From: Jaapia argillacea MUCL 33604
Lineage: Eukaryota; Basidiomycota; Agaricomycetes; Jaapiales; Jaapiaceae
Reading direction: 5' to 3'
DNA: 64,000 bases
Assembly (NCBI GenBank): GCA_000697665.1
Contig: KL197726.1
Span: 309,164-373,163 of the forward strand
Shown here: positions 35,141 through 45,713 of the stretch, piece after piece
Position numbering within the stretch: the first letter of the stretch is position 1
How the letters are laid out: each line of letters begins with the position of its first letter
The notes under the pieces: model-generated
The model's input: only the letters and a program-made list of their open reading frames with translations
Database searches by the model: none
What the model was told of the DNA's origin: nothing
Position numbers and translations under genes: made by a program

Positions 35141-36256
35141 ATGTCTCGGCGTTCAATGCGAATCCTCGAAAACGAAATGCAACGTTTCGACTTCTCGGAT
35201 ACCGGAAAGTTGAAAGATGTGTGTCGTAAGTAGCAATTAACTCTGTCTTGGACGATCGAGTTCTGACGATTTCTCCATTGCCAGACTTGACAACGAAGGC
35301 GATCTCTTCAAACCCAAAGCGGCACGCACTAGCGCCTCTCTTTCTGATCAAATTTGCCATTAGGAACTTTGTAAATCCTACTCTTCTCCTTGAGTATATA
35401 CCGCAGCTCCTCGATCTCCTCGCGTATGTCGAACGCGTTCGCAAGACGGCAGAATCCCGGGCTGTGGATGTTCTTGTCTGGCAGGATTACTATACTCGGA
35501 ATCCAAGCGAAGGAACGATTGTGTTGAACGAGGAGGAATTGGCGAGAGTTGAGGAGTGGTCTGGTAAGGGGGAAACAGGACAGAGAGCCGCTGCGAGAGC
35601 GCGGAAGATATGGAGCTCATTAGTATTCGGACTATGTGAACTGGTGCGTATAGTTCCTGCATATAATCACTTTCAGATGAACGTCGTGCAATCTCCTGAC
35701 TTCCTTGGGTATCAAGCACATTCACTACAGTTGGACAGTGCGGGACCAGCCAACTCTTTTCGAAGATTATATGAAGAAATACTTTCCTTTTCTCCCTGAA
35801 CACCGAACGAATAAAACTGACGACACTTTCGACGATCGGAACCTCCCACCGGATGTCGCGTCATTCCACCACCTCCTCACCGATGCAGAAGAAACCGAAT
35901 TGCACGATAGCGAGGGGGAGCGATGTGTCGAGTTTATTGGGGATGTGTCCGAATGGGAGGATGCTTTTCAGGAAGATTGGCTGGATCAACTGTGCGTCGA
36001 TCGAGCGTCGACCGCGCATCGTACGGATATCTTTTGCTGACTTTTATCCAGACGACCTACGGGCGACAGGGAAGAGGCAAAAGAAGCCCTTTTTGAGGAT
36101 CCTGACTTTGTCCAAGCATATCAAGAGTCGTTCGAAACTGAATTTCCTTGGCCGATTGACCTCGAGAGGCCGAGAGGCTTGGTGGAATACTACCTAGAGA
36201 AGGCCGTTACGCCAATGATTGAGGGCTTGATGAGCATCTTTCCATCAAGTGATTGA
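35141..36256 (+). CDS. hypothetical protein (296 aa), four exons
   Basis: Exons 35141-35225, 35285-35643, 35750-35991 and 36052-36256 sum to 891 nt. The product is mostly helical with an acidic second half (GDVSEWEDAFQEDWLDQLRP). It starts about 190 bp from the divergently transcribed DUF1963-like copy B, so the two may share a promoter region. The 107 bp intron 2 is chosen because shorter alternatives give a 22 bp intron or a wrong frame. Family not recognised. Confidence 0.65.
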
Positions 36257-36499
36257 AGGTTCCATGTACTCTTGGGACTGGCGGTGATCACTGCCAACCC
36301 CATGGAGTATGCGTAGGGCGTCCTCTTTGCCGAGTTCTCTCGAGTCTTGAGTGGAGCTGTCATCACACCCCGTTTCAAGAGCAGACACACTATTCGTTGA
36401 TCCCGAGTCTAATGATGTACAGTACGGCACCGAGATGGGTCCACCCACTTGTCGTGATCACTGTGTAATGACTCGACCCCGAACGGAGGTAGTAATCGA

Positions 36500-37150
36500 G
36501 GCGTCATCGCCGTGTTAATCCCTGAGAGCCTAAACACACTCCTCGCGTTGACGGGGTTCCAGAAGTGGCCAGCGACAACCTAGGGACCTGGGACCTCTGC
36601 GAGAGAGAGAAAATGTCACCTTGATGATAGATTGTAAAATACTTGAAAACTTTGGAATATGTGTATGGTGCACAGCGCTCGAGAGGGTTGAATTCTCGTG
36701 CCATCTTGACTCGGACGCTGGCGTCTCGAAGTCAGTCAAATGATGCGTCCAGGAAAGGCGGTACGCCGAGGTGACTTACTGTACGCTTACGGTGACGTTT
36801 CGGACGAATCTCGCGGATTTTTGAAAGCGCCGAAAACTGAGGACCCGACCGCCCAGAGGTAACCTAGGAACACTGCCAATCTGTGAAAGAAAGTCAGGTA
36901 CTTTGATGATGGATATCGGAATACTTGGGAATTATTGGAGAAGGCATCGTGCACAGCGCTCGGAGGGACTGGGTTCTCGTGCCATCTTGACTCTGGGGTC
37001 AACAGTGGGGCAACAAGTCTCCTATCCCGAATTCATCTTGAATACAGACCGGGTCACCGAGGGGCGTTGATTGCAAGTCGACATCAGGTCGGCAGTCAAA
37101 TGCTGCTTCCACGCAAGGGCGATAAGTCAAGGTGATTCACATAGCGGTGT
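36500..37150. repeat. diverged tandem repeat, about 330 bp per unit
   Basis: Two units run in the same order: a GAGG/GACC-rich start, AATACTTG followed by an AT stretch, GTGCACAGCGCTCG, then TTCTCGTGCCATCTTGACTC, then CAGTCAAATG and a following AGGTGA. The TCTCGTGCCATCTTGACTC block (36,692 and 36,975) is exact. On the minus strand both units begin an ATG frame reading MARE, which may be chance. Confidence 0.6.
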
Positions 37151-37559
37151 CGGAACGGCCTAACTGATGGAAATTCGATAACCAAGCCGATAAAGGAAGG
37201 GTGGAATGGAACACTTGCAAGTGGACGTAGTGTCTTTGCTCCCCTGGGAGGCTAAAACGCGGCGGCAACAAAGTGCCGATGCAAAGATTTACGGAACAGA
37301 AAGTAATGGTGAAAGTGAGATGATAATTAATTGACCAGGAGTGAGCTGCGAGAATCTGAACAGCCGCGTGTAGACGAGAGAGTCGGCTGGCAGTCGCGGA
37401 CGTGCTTGACCGCCCCACACCCAACAGGCGGCCGCGGAACCAAAGATAGACTTGACTGATCGGAGAATAAGGTGGGAGTCAGGGTTTGCAGACGAGATTC
37501 AGCTACCAGGTGCACCTAACCACTCGATACAGGGTCAACGCGATGAAAAACAAAACTTA

Positions 37560-37647
37560 TGATGGAATTGGGATTCGAACCCACGCCCTTTCGGACTAGT
37601 AATCGGGAAACCCGGGACTAGCGCCTTAACCGCTCGGCCATTCCTTT
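37560..37647 (-). pseudogene. degenerate tRNA-Leu-like gene
   Basis: Same layout as the intact copy 67 bp away (A box GGCCGAGCGGTTAAGG, B box GGGTTCGAATCC). The acceptor stem has two mismatches, the T stem one, and the base before the anticodon is C instead of the universal U33. Probably non-functional. Confidence 0.6.
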
Positions 37648-37713
37648 CCTAACACGAGCGCTGGCAAGGGCCACGGACGAAATCCAATTGTCAAAGCGCA
37701 TGCAGCAAAAGTA

Positions 37714-37801
37714 TGATGGAAGTGGGATTCGAACCCACGCCCTTTCGGACTAGTAATCGGGAAACCTGAAACTAGCGCCTTAACCGCTCGGCCATCCCAC
37801 C
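37714..37801 (-). tRNA. tRNA-Leu (CAG), with a 9-nt intron
   Basis: Reading the minus strand from 37801: 7-nt acceptor GGTGGGA pairs (with G-U wobbles) to TTCCATC. The D arm has GGCCGAGCGGTTAAGG. The anticodon stem is CTAGT/ACTAG, with a 16-nt loop that fits a 7-nt loop plus a 9-nt intron after position 37. Then come a type II variable arm and T arm GTGGGTTCGAATCCCAC. The first six loop bases, TTCAGG, put CAG at the anticodon. Intron placement, and so the anticodon, is inferred. Confidence 0.7.
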
Positions 37802-39739
37802 GTTTCATACAGGGGCGTAGAACTAGTGTCGAAGGGGCCCAAGAGGGGGAGGAGGCAGGGGGGGGGAGAAGAGTCAAACGAGCGCCGCAACGGAAACGAG
37901 AGCGGGACGACGCGAGAGACGTGAGAGAAGTCACGGCAATCAATCCTCGTGGTAAGTTCATGGTACATACTAGCCAGTGTGAGAGCAAGTAGTCGAGAAG
38001 GAAGCCAGCAAGTCAGAGACAACTTGGGGACAGACCAAGGAAACGGGCACTGGCAGACCGAAAGACCTCAGACATGCGCGAGTCACGAAAGAGTCACAGG
38101 AAAGTCGATTATCGTGACAATTTTACCCTGCAAGATAGAGCGATTGAGCGTCAGTGCGAGGGAAAGGAGCCAGCAAGTAGTAGGTAGCACCCATGTGAGG
38201 GATCCGAGTCGAACGAAACCAGAGCAACAGATTGGAAGCGCAAAAGTCACAAAACAGTCGATCCTTGTGACGCTGATATCACGACAGGCGAGCGAGCGAT
38301 AATTGCACAGGACATACTGTACATCGAGTAGGGGCAAGAGAGCGATGGCGAACAAGTCCCCAGTAGCACGGCAACTAAGCATGGCACAGCAAAGCGTAGT
38401 ATTCCCACTATGGTTTGGAGATACAGCGCGTGATATCGTCCTACCGTAGTGGGAAAACTTCGCTTTCCTCGGACTTGTTCTCCGTTGAGCGTTGGCGTCG
38501 TCGTTGTCGGTGCCATGCATCACGGCGCCTTCCTATGATGATATTTGCGGCACTATGAGCGTACAACCGGGTCCAGGTGAGTTTATTCAATCCATCATCT
38601 ACCTCAGTCATTGAAGTCTCAACTCAAAATCATCCGATCTAGCAGCCGTTTATCCCGCCGTCAAAAGCAAGAATTCCCTGCAAACATCCCTGGCCCCTCC
38701 TCGTCAAATTCATCATTGTGTTCCGCGTCGCATCACCCATCAAGACTCGCAAACACCCTCACCCAACTCCATTTCGACGCGTTCACGTGAAGCGTCTTCG
38801 AAGAGAGCCCCGCCTATGGCCTAGAAACTGAGGGCAGGTGTTCACCTGTCGCTCAAAGGCCTAATGTACCACCCCCGTTCCTATACGACTACCCGTCTCC
38901 ATCTCCTTACGTCTTTCGCGGCTACCACAAGTCATCGTATTACTCCGCGTATTACTCCGCGCGCCTTTCCGAGTCACACAAAGAGTATGATGGTTTCGTA
39001 GATGTGTCCCTTTATCCAAGTGAGTGATCTCAAGGATATCTCCACTTTTTGGTGACTAACTGACAACTTGACGGAATCTAGGGCTATCATAGGGGTAGGG
39101 TTACCCAGGGAGGGTAACCACAACCCAACGTAACCCAATCCCGGTACTCACCCACTTATTTGGTATTCTCTCCCCTCACAGAGTAATCACAACCTCCAAA
39201 TACGACTCGTTGCCAGACTTCCGCTACGGTATCAGTATCGACCGCTCCCTTTTCTCTATTCCGCGCCGCTTCTCTTTCCCGCCCCTTCTCGTCCTGTGAG
39301 CTCCTGAACAAGTACATGATTAATCTATACTATTCACCATTCTCGAATGGCGTGGTTAGTCAGGGTTTAGGCTGAGAGCCGGCGACTCCACAGTGTTTGC
39401 GCGCGAGCTTCCGTATACTGACTTGGGCAGCACCTTGAGGACTTGCATACTCACATCATGCCAGGGCCCCGAGGACACACATGAAGCAGAAGCCGTCAAT
39501 GAACGAAGCAGCCCGATATGGGCATTGAATCTCCGAATGCAGAATATCGAAGGCGCGTCAAACTCGCGTCGACGCCGGGGCAAGTCCTCTGGGGTGAGTT
39601 CTCGTGGGGGGATGGATGTGTGGGGATGGGTGTGCTGAACGACAGCCCACCGTAATCGAATATCTTCACCTTCAAAGGTTGTCTCCGCACCCTTCCTCGT
39701 CGTCTCACTCCCCGCATCCGCATACATCCACATTTCCCA
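37802..39739. other. 1.9 kb without a supportable gene
   Basis: Purine-rich sequence with recurring GAGCCAGCAAGT-type motifs (37,990-38,190) and an inverted repeat at 38,350-38,480. No convincing coding frame on either strand. Confidence 0.45.
38350..38480. repeat. inverted repeat with a 10-bp perfect outer arm
   Basis: GAACAAGTCC (38,350) is matched by GGACTTGTTC (38,471). Inner arms pair as well: AAAGCGTAGTATTCCCACTA against TAGTGGGAAAACTTCGCTTT, with mismatches. The arms are unequal, with about 30 extra bases on the left. Confidence 0.6.
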
Positions 39740-42700
39740 ATGCCTTCCAAAACCTCGAAGAAGCGGGCGGCTAGCCCAGACTCGGGCAGAGAAAACGAAA
39801 GGAGAGCTCCGAAGAAACAGCAGAAAAGGGTCAAGGTCACGAACAAAGAGGCAAGTCTCACCTCGAGCGTGTGAAGGATAATTGACGAATTGAATCGTTG
39901 TAGGACACTCCAAAGTCACCTCACATCGAAGAGAACACGAACATTCGCCGCCGGTTGAGGAGAGAATGTGGCAATGATGACGTACGTGATTCCTCCTTAA
40001 ATGTAAAGGTTCGATGACTGACAAGAGCATATATATCAGTCTCTGCAGAGCATACAGTCTATTGGGAGCGACCTCGTGAGTTTCAAATGGCTCACTCGTT
40101 GTGGGGACTGTAATTCATCAGCCACAGGTCTCTCTCGACACTGCAGATGATGCCGACTTTGACTGTGAAACTGTAAGTGCTGTATGTTGACCTCGTGACG
40201 AATGAGACTGACGAGATCGCATTAGAGGAAGAGGACCACGTTGAATGTCGTTCGAGCAGAGCGTCGTCGTCAGGAAGATAGCGGCTACTTGCAGAAGCGA
40301 GCCCACCTGCGCCACACAGCTGCGACGAAGCTCTCGCCTATGATCGTTGAAGAGTGGTCCTTAACTCTCAAGTCCTTGCTCAATCACCGCACCGATAAGA
40401 TTCTCCAGGGAGTCGAAGGAAGCGAGGGTCTTTCTTCCCTCGCCCGGTTGAAGTCCATCATCACTATCATGTGCACGAACGACTCCATCCTTCCTTTCGC
40501 CAATGACAATCCAGTTTGGAACAAGGTTGAGCTGGTTGCAGAGATGCTCCTGGACATCTTTGCAGATCCCTTCCATTTCGATGTCGCAAAGTGGGTCGAC
40601 GCTGGGCTCCTTGTTCCATCTTCCGAGGATATCTTCAAGGACTACGATTTGGATGGGGAGGCCGAGGCGAATTGGGAGCTGGAGGAGATGTTGGAGTGAG
40701 AGTTTGAGGGAGAGTCAGATGAGATACAGGAGTCTAGAGAGGAGTCGTCGAGTGAGAGAGATGACAAACCTGGGGTTCCTGCATCAGGGGACTCCCTCTG
40801 TGAATACTACATTCGTGTGGCTCAAATCAAAATGTCTGACCTCTTGACATATGCGCTCGCCTACCCGGCGGACCTTGTCTTCCCCGTATATGCACTCGTC
40901 TTTGAACTTGGTGTGGACATCGACCAGGTTGAAACTCGAATCCACAAAGTTCTCCAGTCTATCGGTCATGGCGAGACGGTGGAGCACTTCTTTCACTATC
41001 TCCATTCTCAACTGGAGACTCTTCCTCGACCAAAGCCAAATCCCTCAGGTATCACTCTCCTATATGGCGGAATGACTATCGCGAATAACCCCGTTGGTCG
41101 TCTCGTCGATGACCTTCTCTCAAATTATCGTCGATTTTCAAACTTCAATCTTGCCAATGCCAATACTATTCGCTGGTACGACCTGTCGATTCCCATCCTC
41201 GATATCCCCGTGCAGAGTACCCTGGACTACCGTACAAACAGGACGCTCGGAGATGTTGAGTCTATCTTGATCGACGCGATGCACAGGTCATCTCTCAACT
41301 CAGCTCGCGGCGGGTGGTTACCTGACTTTCAACCATCTTTGGACTGTGTTGAAGTTGTTCAGTGCGCGCTGGAAGTCACCAGGAACCCTTGACAACAATA
41401 TGACGAAGATCATCGTCTCATCGCTTGCATTCGGTCCAATATGGATGACGAGGCAAATTTCTGGCAACAGAAGACTGGAGGCAAGCCGATCTCGCCATGA
41501 GCTCTTGGATCAGCGAAGAAAAATGCCTCGGACGCGCTCCTGATTATCAACAGTACAGTGGTGAGGGTGGTCGGAGCGAAGGATATTACTGCGGAGGAAT
41601 TCTTGGGTTTTGCTGGAGGGATTCAGGACGAGGACACCGGAAAGGTGTTCCAGGTCGAACGACACATCCTCAGCCGTTTACAGGACGATCTTGATCTTTA
41701 AGGTAACCTGGATGTCACCACCATCCGGGAGGGCTTTGGTGCTTTGATTGATGTCTGGCCACTCACCCTCAAACGAAAGTGGCCATTTCTACATACGCTA
41801 CTGTTGAGTCACTACTATCAGACGACTCAACCTACATTTATCGTTACCCTTGGTTGCCTTCCCTCCTCGCTTATGTGACTCGGCAAATTGGAGAGTTCGT
41901 GGGGCAACCTATCGCATCCTCAGTCACGATTCAAGTGGAAGGATCTCCTGCATGGAAATATCGATCAGCTGGAATCGGTCAACCACGAGGCGCTGAAGCG
42001 GGACTCCATTCAACTCATGTCTAGTGACGAGTTTCTGACTAGCCAGGGTGAACTTTCCCTCGCTCCCTTCGGCCCCATCTCCACCAACTTTGCCATCCAT
42101 GGTATCATATCCCATCCTGGTGGTGTCAAATACGACCCCGTTATTGCAAGGCATCGACTTTCGCTATGCTACCTGATTACTGCCAAGTTCGAGATAGTCA
42201 CGCGTGTTGTCAAAACATCCCTTGCATCCTCTGGGTTGAACCGAGATGACATTGACCTCCATTCGCAACACCTCCGTTCATGCATTGATCAAGCTAACAA
42301 GATCTGTCAAGACTCCGGCCTCCAGCAAGCCATCGATATGGTCAAGGTGCAACTTTGACGACAAGAAACAGTCTATCCTCATCTTTGCTGCCTCCGCTCT
42401 CGCCTCACTAGCGATGGCGTCAAGATGCTATCCTACCAACCACGGAAGGACAGCAATCCTTTCCTCCCAGCCAAGCCTCGAGGACCAGCACGCGAACAAC
42501 AGCTCCACGTTCTCGTCGAACAAGCTCAAGACCTTGCGCGTCAAGGCCTCGATCCTGACCCAGACAAGATCTGCCCTTTCGGAATGGACCTCACGTCGTC
42601 CGTGTTCCGAGCGAAGTTTTTAGGTCTCGAGGATGGACATGATCTTCGGTCGATGGGGAAAAGTATGGGGAGGGACGAGAAGTCGCACGACAATTGGAGG

Positions 42701-43270
42701 CGGAACATTGATCTTCAAGGTGAACGGAAGCGACAGGAAAAGCTGGAACGCGGTGTTCAGCCTTCCGCCGTCGACTTGGGTAAGCGCTTGACGGCAGCTC
42801 TCGAACACCTGTCCAACCCAGCCCACCCCAATGGATTGAAATGGCAGATGAACAAGGAAATTGGACTCTGCTGGCGATATGTGCAATGCAATACTTGCCA
42901 CAAACACCTCCTCTCCCGGAATCCAGACCAGAAACATTGTTGCCCCAGCGGCGTGGACAGCGAACCCCTCAAAGTTAATGGCAACACATTCCCTCAAGTA
43001 CAAAGATTGCTCTACGTCCACGACATCCTCGGCGACCCTTCTCTCTTCTCAATTGTCCCCCAGAAAGCTCTTCAGGATCTTGTCTCTCGCCCAGCAAAGG
43101 ATGTGCTACTCTCGAACAAGTCAAAACTACCTCCTGCTGACTATGAATCTGTCACCAGTCTTATCTGGTTTTGACAAGTCGACTCGCCCAAATTCCAACT
43201 CACTCTTGCTTTTGACGTTGCTCTCCGAGAACTTTGCACTTGCCCAGACTTCTATTGGCCTGCAAGATAG
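39740..43270 (+). pseudogene. large multi-exon gene of unknown family, broken by in-frame stops (copy 1)
   Basis: Five 5' exons, all phase 0, precede a 3 kb exon. The first intron uses a GC donor (GAG|GCAAGT). The N-terminus is very basic (KKQQKRVKV). From 40,226 to the TAG at 43,268 one reading frame is kept, interrupted by TGA at 40697, 41390, 41498, 41876, 42356 and 43172 and TAA at 41699. The 40697 stop could be spliced out by a 42 bp intron; the others cannot. Segment ITLLYGGMTIANNPVGRLVD with a later Glu and LNSARGG faintly resembles a GIY-YIG nuclease. A later CNTCHKHLL plus KHCC may bind zinc. No known family is assigned. Confidence 0.75.
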
Positions 43271-43489
43271 GGACCCACAACCAACTTTACAATAAGCAAT
43301 CAAGGAGGGAACATGATAATGGCAATGGCAATGTATGTGAATTCTCTTAAAATGTAAAACTTCAATGACTGACCAGAGCATACAGCATGTTGGAAGCACC
43401 CCCATGAATCTTGAATGCTTGACCCATTGAGAGGACTGTAACTTATCAATCACAAGACTATCTCAATGCCAATTTAGATTCTAACACTA

Positions 43490-43860
43490 AGGCACCATAG
43501 ACCGCTCAGCCATTCCACCATTGAGATTCTAGGGTACAAAACTAGTGAAAAGATGCTGTAAGAATCCTGAGTATGAGGAAGAGTGAGGGAGAAAGACATG
43601 AGATAGAGGGAACAGACTTGTGGGAGAAAAATGATGAATGGAGCCACAGCAACACTAGAAAAGTACTCCACCAATGTGCTAGGACATAGAACTAGTTGGA
43701 AGGCATAGCAGGTTGCCTATGTCCAAGGAGTAGTGAGAATGGTGCTAGTCTCAAAGGAGGGACAGAGGGACAAAGGTAGCCATTGGAGGATACAAGGCTA
43801 GAAAGTATTCTACTTAGATTTTAGTGCACAGAACTGGTAGTGAAAGACCCTTAGTAGCCC
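43490..43860. repeat. tRNA-related repeat inside the CpG-free stretch
   Basis: GACCGCTCAGCCATTCCACC (43,500) followed by GTACAAAACTAGTG is a mutated match to the 5' half and flank of the tRNA-Leu gene (37,783-37,835). The flank motif returns as ACATAGAACTAGTTGG (43,684) and GCACAGAACTGGTAGTG (43,826). It may be a tRNA-derived SINE or decayed copies of the tRNA locus. Confidence 0.45.
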
Positions 43861-44519
43861 AAGTAGAAGTGAGAGTCCAAGAGTGCTTGAACATGTGCAT
43901 TGTAAGAGTGATTGAAACAGATCTACCAGAGACAAGGCAACATTCAAGATACAAGGTTGAATCAGCACTTCACAAGGAGTTTCCATGCAGTTATTGCCCA
44001 GTAAATGAAGTTGATGACAAGGGAGACAGTAGATGAGTCAGGACCTTAAAGTCTTGTAAATTAATTGGAAAAAGAGCAAGACTTATAAGATCAGAAGTAG
44101 GTTATATTGAAAGCTGTTCAAGCAAAGTGTCATCATCACAGAGACAGCAGCTAGTTGTATAAGAGAGCCTTCCCAAGGCATAAGGCTACAATCTGAGTTT
44201 CACTGATGGTCATGTAAGAGTGGTTGTTCCCTTTAAAGTTTGAACTACTTATTGGATTACTATGGATATGCTTCTTGAGGGAGCTGAAAGAAGTGATCAA
44301 ATGGCCAAAGATGATCATTGTTGTCATCCACAGGAAAGCCTCAGTTGATCCTCTTGCTGATAATGATACAGTTTGGAGGAAGGTCAAGCCAATTACAGAG
44401 ATGCTTATGGGTATCTTGTATACCCCTTCCACTTTGATGTTGCAAAGTGGATTGGGGCCAGTATTCTTCCTTCATCCTCCAAGGTTATCTTCAAGGACTA
44501 TGAATAGAATGAGGCAAAT
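43505..44519. other. 1,015 bp stretch with no CpG dinucleotide
   Basis: Reading every base, no CG occurs from 43,505 to 44,519. Going left to about 43,262 adds only one, at 43,503. Flanking DNA on both sides has normal, frequent CpG. TG and CA are correspondingly common. Confidence 0.9.
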
Positions 44520-44900
44520 CGGGAACTAGAGAAGAGGTTGTGAGCAAGGAGTTTGAGGGAGAAATAGAAGAGATACAGGAACTTGATAAGGAGTTATCAA
44601 GGGAGTGAGACGATGGAACTTGAATTTCCGCAACTGGACCTCACTCTCCGAAAACTCCATCCGCATAGCTCAGATCGAGAAGTCCGACATATTGACATTG
44701 TGCTTGCCTGCCTACTCTGCCAACCTTCCGCTAATGTATGCTCATATTTGAGCCCAGTGTGGAACCTGAACAGGCTGAGTCCCGGATTCATGACGTCCTC
44801 CAGCCCATCATTCATGGTGGGACAAAGAGACACAGCCTCCATGAGCCGCCCATTCATTTCGTGCAAACTTAGAGCCGAAAGAAAACCAAGGGACCGTAGG

Positions 44901-45713
44901 GATAGTAAAGACGCTGTCGGAGGGGATTGGCATAGATAAGGGTATATATGCGCGTTTTCAGCGAGTCGCCGAAGCAAGATACTCTGTTTGTAAATGTGAC
45001 AAGATGGGCAAAGGAGCTCGGAATGACGGGTCATTAATGGCGGTGATAAAACGGATGGCGTGGTGAGCCCGCACTGGATATCGTAGTGGATTGCAGGCCT
45101 AGTCGAGGCGAAGAATACTGCCTGGGTGAAATGGTGCTCAGCGCTCTTCCACGGGAAAGTAAGAAAATGGTACTTACTCCACCAGAAGCCTGCGTACATC
45201 GCATGCAGATGAACACGCACCAGCTGTGCTCGAGCTATGATCTATGTGCATAATTGCCCCTTCGCAATAATGCTCAGTTGTGCTATGTTAGAATAAGCCC
45301 CAAATCCTACTGGGATTGGAGAATGCCAAATAATACTAGGTGGAAGCAGCGTCAAGACAGGTCAATAGCTTGCGTGAAAGTCTAGACATATGTCTCTCAC
45401 AAAGTTTCAGACGACCCCCTTCCTCGGACCGTCTGAGACTGGCATCCGGCAGTGTCAGCGCATCTAACATCGCTGTCGAATCTCAGAAGTGACCAGGTGT
45501 TCCCATAGTAGGAGGAAGACATCTAAGATTGGAGAACCTGTACATGATAACGTGGCTATGGTCATGCGGTGCCCGCCGAGCCTGGACGTCGATGAACACA
45601 CTCCCAGCCTCTCCGAGTCACTGCCAGGCTGATACCGTTTCCACCTGCCAGCACAGCTGGCTATATTTTCGACACCAAGTCTCTCCTTCTCCCTCAGATA
45701 ATGACTAGTTGGT
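44901..45713. other. intergenic, nothing supportable
   Basis: Separates the decayed copy from the Asteroid-like gene. A 207-codon minus-strand frame (44,597-45,220) overlaps the pseudogene and has no recognisable content. Confidence 0.45.

Larger units (their letters stand above)
43271..44900 (+). pseudogene. decayed tandem copy 2 of the same unknown gene
   Basis: 43,330-43,480 matches the intron/exon stretch 39,980-40,170 of copy 1. 44,345-44,600 matches 40,495-40,770 (NDNPVWNK region, CAAAGTGG, ATCTTCAAGGACTA, then GAGTTTGAGGGAG). 44,640-44,820 matches 40,800-40,980. Between them 43,480-44,200 holds unrelated, tRNA-related sequence. Frames are broken throughout. Differences from copy 1 are largely C-to-T and G-to-A. 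Confidence 0.7.

Noticed and set aside
40697-43174. TGA recoding or programmed readthrough in the large unknown gene
   Set aside because: One of the stops is TAA, other genes in the window end normally at TGA, and the neighbouring copy shows transition-type decay.
44597-45220. 207-codon minus-strand frame
   Set aside because: Antisense to the decayed gene copy; content is explained by the reverse complement of that copy.
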